Source of the DNA: Puccinia triticina
Taxonomy: Eukaryota; Basidiomycota; Pucciniomycetes; Pucciniales; Pucciniaceae
Reading direction: 5' to 3'
Length of the DNA: 64,000 nucleotides
Assembly (NCBI RefSeq): GCF_026914185.1
Contig: NC_070561.1
Span: 6,386,001-6,450,000, forward strand
Part shown: one piece after another, positions 57,486-64,000 of the stretch
Layout of the letters: the number at the start of each line of letters is the position of its first letter
Position numbering within the stretch: the first letter of the stretch is position 1
Program-made: the position numbers and the translations under genes
Notes under the pieces: model-generated
Databases searched by the model: none
The model's input: only the letters and a program-made list of their open reading frames with translations
Told to the model about the DNA's origin: nothing

Positions 57486-58080
57486 TACACCACTATCTCT
57501 CTGGCCAATAACCCACATGTTGAGATATAAATAAAATGTTGACATGAGGTTTAACACTGATTTTGCAGGTTAATGGTTATATAGCAAGAATACCAAGGTT
57601 GGTTTATATTCTACCTATTTGTGTTAATGAGAGATTGGGTTTGGTAAGCAGGTGAAGCCTTTGATATTTAGTTTAATCTATTTGTCTGAACTGAATGAAT
57701 TTCTATTTTTTCTTATGATAATGGCTGCGAAAAAACACAAGACCAAGAAGCCTGACTATTTATGCACCCTAATTAACAGGAGGCCAAGTAAGGTTATCTG
57801 CCCTACAAGACCACTGGATCTGATATCCAAAATATGCCCCACTGGAAAAGGTCTGAAAACTTGTAAAATAAGGATGTATCCAATTCTACAAAAATTGTAA
57901 CACATTATCTTTCAGGGGGTGGATAAACAATTCCTTGAAACAATGTGTGATTGAGGCCCCAGGAAAAATTCTGAATGAAACTTGAAAAATTTCCTCTTGA
58001 TTCAGAGGGGCAACACTTTCCTGCTGCCGCTGCAACCCTCAATAAAACATTATTTTACCATTCCCTGCACCAGGAAAAAA
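57486..58080. other. Upstream region of the secreted-protein gene
   Basis: No gene is supported. A short open frame at 57652-57900 lacks recognisable features. The promoter of the minus-strand gene should lie at the left edge, but no specific motif is clear. Confidence 0.35.
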
Positions 58081-58680
58081 ATATAATCACTTGATGGCAA
58101 GTGAAATGATGCAGCTTTGGTTTCTGCTCCAGAGCTGCTCCAAGTCTGCATCACCAGCCCTTGTAGAGCTTGCAGGACTGCACCAGAGCACTCAATGTGG
58201 CACAGTCAGCTCATTTTTCCCAAGAACAGCTGATGCTCATCAAAAGCTGAGCAGTAGGCATTGAATGAGCCTGGACCAAAGCTGAGCATTGGGCGAGCCT
58301 GGGCCACAGCTGAGCATTGGCTATTCCAAGTCTGATACAAAGCCAAGTGTCAGTTGGACCAAGAATATTTCATATCTGAGCATCAGCTTAGCCAAAAATG
58401 GTTCAAAGCTCAGCATCATCTTGGAAAAGGCTGTTGCAGAGCTGAGGATCAGCTGGGACAATACTGTTCCAAAAATTAACACCACCTGTGCCAAGAATTT
58501 TCAAAAGCTGAGCATCAGCTGAGCAAATACAGGTTCAAACCTGAGCATTGGCTGAGCCAAGGCTGTTCCAAGCTGAGAATCAAGTGTTTTAAGGCTATTC
58601 AAAAGATGAGTATGACTATCACCTGAGCCAAGACTATTCCACAGCTGAGAATCAGCTGATGTGGACCAATAATACAACAA
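58081..58680 (+). repeat. Degenerate minisatellite (GCTGAGCATCAGCTGAGCCAA type)
   Basis: Units of roughly 35-40 bases, GCTGAGCATYRGCTGAGCC followed by AAGRCTGTTCCAAA, recur with much variation across the block. No open frame is maintained. Confidence 0.7.
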
Positions 58681-59640
58681 CAGAGAGCGTGGTCCTCAAA
58701 AGGAAATCAAAGGACCGTTTTATGAATCAGGGAAGGAAAAAAGTTCCAAAGTATGTTGATTGAATGCACAGATTAACATAGTTGCAAAGAGGGTGACATC
58801 AGCGGAAAACCAAGCCAACACTTTGTCAAGAGGAATCCGTTCAGGACACCGGAATAGAGATCAGCTAAGAATAGAGGTCCTGTGAGACCTCAAAACACTT
58901 ATTGAGCAGATAACAGAGGAATGATAAGCAAGGCACAAATATCTGATTCTGTTAGCTTAACTGCAACAAGAACTTCCCTTCCCGCCGAAGGTCCTTTAGC
59001 AACACAAGAATGGATAAGCAGTGGCAACTCTACAGGAGGCCTAGAGTTACGGGGTCTGAGCAGGCTTCAGGCCGCCTGGAGTTACAGGTTGGGCTCAGAA
59101 CTTAGGGCTTAGTACTCTCACAGAGAGAGAGTGATCCACATCCCAAGGCGGAATGCGGCATCTCTTTCCAATCTTCCCACCTTCCACTCTACCTTCAGCC
59201 GCCACGGCGACAGGCAGAAGGAAGAGAGGGAGAAGAGAAGCCAACCTTATCACACAATTGGAGGGCTTGGGGAGTTATAGGTGTAACTCCCAGGTCATCC
59301 TAGGCAAGAAGCACCAAACAGAAGGTCTAGTAGCTGAAGAAGCGAACTAAATAGACAAACTGGGGAATAAGATTAATCCCCAGTCCGCCGCAGAGGCAAA
59401 AAAAGAGTAGATTGGATACTAGGTTTATGTTGAATGACCAGGTGGTGGTGGGTTGTCAAGGAAGGGAGCAACAAAGGTGTACTGGCAAGGTCCACACTGT
59501 GGCTGGATGGATTGATATGCCTCATTGGTACATGTATGCTCAACTGGTGGGGTGCCTTTGCCCAGGAGCCCCCTTTAGCTCAGTGGGGCGGCTGTGGTGC
59601 TATGATTTTGTAGCTTCAAAGTGTGTTTAGCACTCAGATA
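58681..59640. other. Intergenic, no gene supported
   Basis: A mixture of GA-rich and GC-richer segments (59100-59340). Nothing is recognised on either strand. Confidence 0.4.
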
Positions 59641-59840
59641 GCGCAAAATAAGCCTTTTTGCGCTGCGCTGCGCTATTTTGTGGAAAAAGCACGGCTTTTT
59701 GCGCTGCACTTGCAATTTTTCTCCTAGGGAGTAAGCGCATGTGGGCTACGCCTAGCCTTTGCGCAGCACAAAACCAGCTGCGCTGCCGCTTTCCGCGCCA
59801 GGCACGTAGCGCATACCCGCTGCGCTGCGCTAAAACGGGT
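59641..59840. repeat. GCGCTGCGC-rich block
   Basis: GCGCTGCGCTGCGCTA and its complement-like TTTGCGCAGC recur about eight times in 200 bases, giving overlapping hairpins. Confidence 0.6.
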
Positions 59841-60150
59841 GATTTTTGAGAACTTGAAACAAGTCCCCAGCTGCAGGGCGCGCCAGCAAGTTGGCTGGAA
59901 GCTAAGGCTGTGAACCGAACTGGCGCCCCGGGGTCTAACCCCGGGGCACGGGGTTCAAGACAGCCCTCTGGAAAACCCCAAAGCCCCAGGGCATGGAAGG
60001 GCTTTGGAGAGGGGGAGAGGGGGCAATATCAGAGTCTCATTTTTGAGTCTTTTTTTGCATTCTATTGCCCATTTAACTATGTACAAGGTCCCAAGTTGTA
60101 ATGAAACAGTAGAAAAAAGAATAAGAAACCTAGAATTGTCCACCAAACAT

Positions 60151-61749
60151 TGTCAGGATTTGGGTCGCAAGGCTGTCAGACCTAACCCTACTGAGGACCA
60201 AGGTGAGCCGGTGCAACCTCCAGGCGCATGCAATATGCATGTTGCCCTCAGGCGGATGAAGTCGGCTAAAGCTAATTCATCCGCTCCTAAACTTTCAGCC
60301 AAGTCAGGAACCAACAAAGCGCCCAAGCGACCCAAACAGGAAAAAACACCTACCAGGTATGTGAGTCCGTTGGGATAGCCTCAGCTAGGACAGATGGAGC
60401 TGACTAGAGCATCTTTATGATCTCTCAGCCCACTCGTATCCGACACCCAAGACCAACCAGGTTCCAGCCTCAGTGATAGAATCTCTGACCCCAACAACAA
60501 AGGTAAGATTATTGCTGTCAGCCTTAGAGTCAGCACAGCTGACCTAAAGTCTGCCTTTTTCTACTTGTTACATATGAATTACTTGGTATCTTTTTCACCT
60601 TAAGAGATATCCTTGTTTTGACTTCATATTCTGTTTCCTCATGCAATTTTAACCCTAGTTACAACTTACCAATTCTTTGTAACTATACTCCTTCCCTGAG
60701 TTCTTGAGTTGTGGCACGAATGCGCAGTTGTGACGTGTCAGCGCTACCAGGCACGCCAAACCACATGTACATATGTAATTACATAAGCAAACTGTGAAAA
60801 TTTTCGAATTCAGGATCCCCCTTGCCTGAGGAGGATACACAGACTTCAGCATGCACCAGAACCACACCCCAGATAACTAAGGATCACCACCAAAGAGAAC
60901 ACCACACTCCCAGTATACCTACCGTCACAGGCGCCTAGGATATTGACAGTAAGTAAACTCCTTCACTGAACCTTGCTTATCCAGAGTGAAACTCTGTTGC
61001 TCTTGATTGTTTCTTCATTTCTTCAACTCTTTCAATCATAAAAGATCAAAAGGTTATCTCTGGTTAAGACTTTTAAAACCAGAGCAGAGTAGTAACCCTA
61101 CTTCTGAATCCCACCAACGTTTCTTTGTTGTGAGTGGAGGCTGTTGCACTCTTTTTGGCCTGGAACAGCTGGCATCCAACTTTTCCAGGTTGAGAATAGC
61201 CCATATCAATTCATAAAGAAGTCTAGGCCTGATCTTCTCTTTTCTCTCTCTTTCTCTTCCTCTCTCTCAGTTTTTATTTCTTTATCCCAAGAAATCCAAA
61301 CTATTTTCCCCCTCTTTTTTTGTGTCCTGCTGTCACATAAGAGACACAGGCTCACAATTGCTGCTGAGCCAGAGTCATAAATGAATACAGACTGACAGTT
61401 GTACTTGTGCACAGCGACAGACAACTGCGGTCCCAGATCCCTCTTAGCTCGTATTGGTGAATCTTGAGGTAAAAGACACACGAGCCTAAGTAAGAAGAAT
61501 CTTTCTTATCAGCGCATCCAACAGAGCGTGATTACTGACAAGATAAATCTTGTTAGCTCTCAGATCCCAAAGGTTTCTTCAGCTACACCGTAGCACTCTA
61601 GATTTATTAATCTCATTCTTATTCAGTACCCAGCCGATCTGCTCTTAGGTACACAATTGTTTCCCATTTCTATCTCTGTCTCCAAGATTGTTGGATTGAC
61701 CTTTCACTTACAAAGAATGATAATTATCTTAGTTGTGTGAAACATAACA
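60151..61749 (+). mobile_element. LTR-like copy (TGTCAGGATTTGGG family), 5' of copia gag
   Basis: Starts TGTCAGGATTTGGGTCG and ends near TAACA at 61749, 59 bases before a copia gag ATG, so it may be that element's 5' LTR. It is interrupted by a solo family A LTR at 60516-61356. Its two outer parts match 45757-46115 and about 47010-47358. Confidence 0.5.
60516..61356 (+). mobile_element. Solo LTR of family A with perfect TSD (ATTGC)
   Basis: TGTCAGCCTTAGAG...GGCTCACA, 841 bp, flanked by ATTGC at 60511-60515 and 61357-61361. There is no internal retrotransposon sequence, so it is a solo LTR left by recombination between the two LTRs. Confidence 0.93.
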
Positions 61750-61808
61750 GATTTAAAGTCTCAATTGCTAGAACCAACAATCTCAACCGCAACTAGGAGC
61801 AGGCCGCA

Positions 61809-64000
61809 ATGGCTGGCAGTCGACAAACCCCTGCGGATTTGAATTCCGCTGCTGCCTCCTCCGCAACTGCCAATACCTCCAACGAAGAACGCGACTTGTT
61901 CAAATGTCCTGTTTTCGATGGCAACTGTCAGCCTACGTGATGCCAAGGATATTATCCTTCTAGCTACACGTGGTGCAAAGCAAAATATTAGAGTTGTAAA
62001 ACTGTAAGACAAAAGTATAAGGGATAATTCTAACGTAAATGTTGGGAATTATGGCGTAAAAATAGGGCAATTTGGGCCGATAAGACGTAATAAAATTGAT
62101 ATAATTGATTACAAGAGGGGCCTGATAAATCAGGGGTGTTTAATCCCTCTAGAATGAAGAACTGGGGCCTGTAAACAGGGGTGTTTCAAATCCCAGAAAG
62201 AAATGGCGGAGAATCTCAAGAGAAGGGGCTTAAACTTACTAGTATAAGACCCTAGAGGCACTTGAGGTTCTTCAGGCGTGAGGTTGGGCAGTCGGAGGCG
62301 CTCATAGGAGGTAATTTTGAGGGCAGGGTGGCTACTGGACAGCTTCAAGGCGGAAATTAGGGCTAAAAATCACAAAAGTAGGTATTTTACCTGGCAAATC
62401 ACGGGCTATTAAGGCTCTTGAAGGCGGGTAAAATTCTAATGGTTAATGTAAAGCTGGGGAATCTCCTTTTGGGCGGAAAAAGGGCCCTTTTTATAGCCTA
62501 GGCAGGCCTCCAGGGGCGCCCAGGGGACAGGGGGACACTTGTGGGCGCATTCTGAGGCAATTTGTTTGCGCTAGAAGGCGCTGTGGGTCGTGGAACCTTG
62601 GGGCTTGGATACAAGGGTTGCCAAGGACCATTTACAGAGGTTCTGCGTGTTTTTACACATGCCTTACACGTCATAGGGGCTGGTTTGAGGGTTCTGTGAC
62701 GCTCATTTCCGTGGAAATGTGCCACAGAAGGTACTAGAACTAGCTTCTGTGAACTTGTACACGTGCAAGCAGTGCTTTATACATGTTCTGGAGGCGCTTA
62801 TTAAGTGCTCCAGTTCATTTGACCCCTTCTACATATTTACTACAGTTGTAATTTACATGTAGTGAGGCTTGGGAGAAGCTGGGGCACATTCTAGTGTCTC
62901 CTGTGCACGCTGCAAGAGCCCTTTTCAATCTAGAATGTTTTTATATTGAATGATGTGGTAATTAAATCTTGTTTGGTGATTAATTACATGTGTACAAGAC
63001 ATATAACACATGTAATATTGCTATTGGGGCATATTCTGGCCCATTCTTACTTACTGGTAGCCTGAGCGCTTTGGTTGCGGGCTAGCTTATGCATTATGCA
63101 CATATGTACACCATGCGCGCGGCTTGAGCTCTAGGCAACAGAGCACGCGGGCTTGGGTGCGCCACGCAACAAATAAAGCCATCTTTTAAACTATACACAA
63201 CACCTCAGTTACGTCACTGAAAATGGGTGTAAACATATGTACTTATGTATATATATGTGTACAAGTGCATCTACGCTGGGTGTGATGCATTTGCGTAAAC
63301 TGTGAAGTTAGTTTACACAAGGAAGGGATAATAATTAAGGGTACGTGTAAGTGAGGTAACCTAGGTTATTTTACCCGTAGAATAAGAATCTTCTATGATA
63401 TTTTACTTTTTAATTACATAGAGCTAAGTAGTTAATTATTTATATATGTATTTAATGTTTTTGCGAGTATTACATATGTAAGAGTAATAATGTCTCTTTC
63501 ATATGTAAAACTACTTTTTATATTTTTATTTGTATATTGTCACGGTGGCTCTGCCATAGTAGCCAGCTGACAGCGACAACTTTCCAATTTGGCAGAGGAA
63601 GGTCAAGACCTACCTAGCAGTGAAGAGCCTGATGAAGTGCATCAAGCAGCTGTTACCCGCAAACGCAACCCAGGACCAGAAGCAAGAATACATCCGTGCC
63701 GCTGCAATTCTGAGCGGTCATGTCACCGACAATGTCTACAATCACATCATCACCGACGCATTCGCTATTTGGAAAGAGCTCAAGAGTGAATATGCTTCCT
63801 CATCGGTCCTTGCCATTTACCACGCTTGGCGCAAATGGGAAGATATTCAATATGATAACGACATAAATCAATACATCACTAGACTTGAAGCTATGCTTGC
63901 CAAATTCGCGGCTATGGGTCTAGATGTTCCCGCTACCATACTCAGCTGCACAATAATCGCTCAAATCTCAAGGAAACGGCCCTCCTTAATGGAGACACTC
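61809..64000 (+). pseudogene. Ty1/copia gag, interrupted by a 1.65-kb insert
   Basis: ATG at 61809 (MAGSRQTPADLNSAAASSAT, then LFKCPVFDG). The insert occupies 61926-63572, after which the frame resumes as DNFPIWQRKVKTYLAVKSLM and, later, AIWKELKSEYASSSVLAIYH with QYITRLEAMLAKF, the typical copia gag helix pattern. The gene runs off the right edge of the window, so the zinc knuckle and pol are not seen. Joined across the insert the frame is continuous. Confidence 0.85.
61926..63572. mobile_element. 1,647-bp LTR-like insertion in copia gag
   Basis: Begins TGTCAGCCTACGTG and ends TAGCCAGCTGACA (inverted TGTCAGC termini, TG...CA). It is flanked by GCAAC (61921-61925) and GCGAC (63573-63577), a 5-bp duplication with one change. 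No coding sequence is recognised inside, so it is likely a long solo LTR or a non-autonomous element of the TGTCAGC group. Confidence 0.75.

Noticed and set aside
59910..59970. tRNA-like GGTTCAAGAC and TGGCGCC stretch near a CCCCGGGG hairpin
   Set aside because: No full cloverleaf, no A box at the right distance, and the T-arm does not pair properly. A primer-binding site could not be linked to an LTR.

Overview
This window looks like repeat-packed nuclear DNA of a rust fungus (Pucciniales, Puccinia-like). The evidence is genes with short GT-AG introns, chromodomain Ty3 retrotransposons, a Ty1/copia gag, KDZ transposase, TET/JBP-like dioxygenase and MATH-BTB genes of types I associate with rusts, and very little unique sequence. 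The species cannot be fixed from sequence alone. Almost everything here is a mobile element, a gene carried by one, or a broken host gene.

The main find is a 23.2 kb composite DNA transposon at about 16750-39978. It splits a decayed homoaconitase (LYS4-like) gene copy. The left half ends at 16749, the right half resumes at 39979, and a perfect 8-bp duplication (ACCTATCT) flanks the element. Removing the element and one duplication copy restores the LYS4 reading frame across the junction. The ends are roughly 2 kb inverted arrays of a 32-bp minisatellite, capped by a near-identical unique segment. On the minus strand inside lie a ten-exon KDZ transposase (19830-23497), fragments of a UFD4/TRIP12-type ubiquitin ligase (24352-27080), a two-exon gene of unknown function (27250-28396) and a four-exon TET/JBP-like 2OG-Fe(II) oxygenase (28400-30420). 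Further right come a palindrome-rich stretch with a captured Flc/TRP-channel fragment, then plus-strand MATH-BTB (33640-35216) and RGG/acidic (35738-37037) genes. KDZ-TET/JBP linkage is known in basidiomycetes. The minisatellite termini, this cargo set and the clean LYS4 insertion are what I would call notable.

Left of the element (1-16 kb) are Ty3 fragments of two families. Family A is a chromovirus with an LTR starting TGTCAGCC. Family B has gag and a truncated pol. A GGTACC-rich foldback element sits at their junction, and an inversion has separated the two ends of a further LTR insertion that share the duplication GAGAA.

Right of the element (40-64 kb) are repeat blocks, a CCHC gag remnant, LTR-like copies, an apparently intact three-exon gene for a predicted secreted protein (55535-57485), a degenerate minisatellite (about 58 kb), a solo LTR with a perfect duplication (ATTGC), and a copia gag interrupted by a 1.65 kb insert. 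Seven dispersed 30-bp sequences have the form of Helitron 3' ends (GC hairpin followed by CTAGT). All calls come from reading the sequence; no database search was possible.
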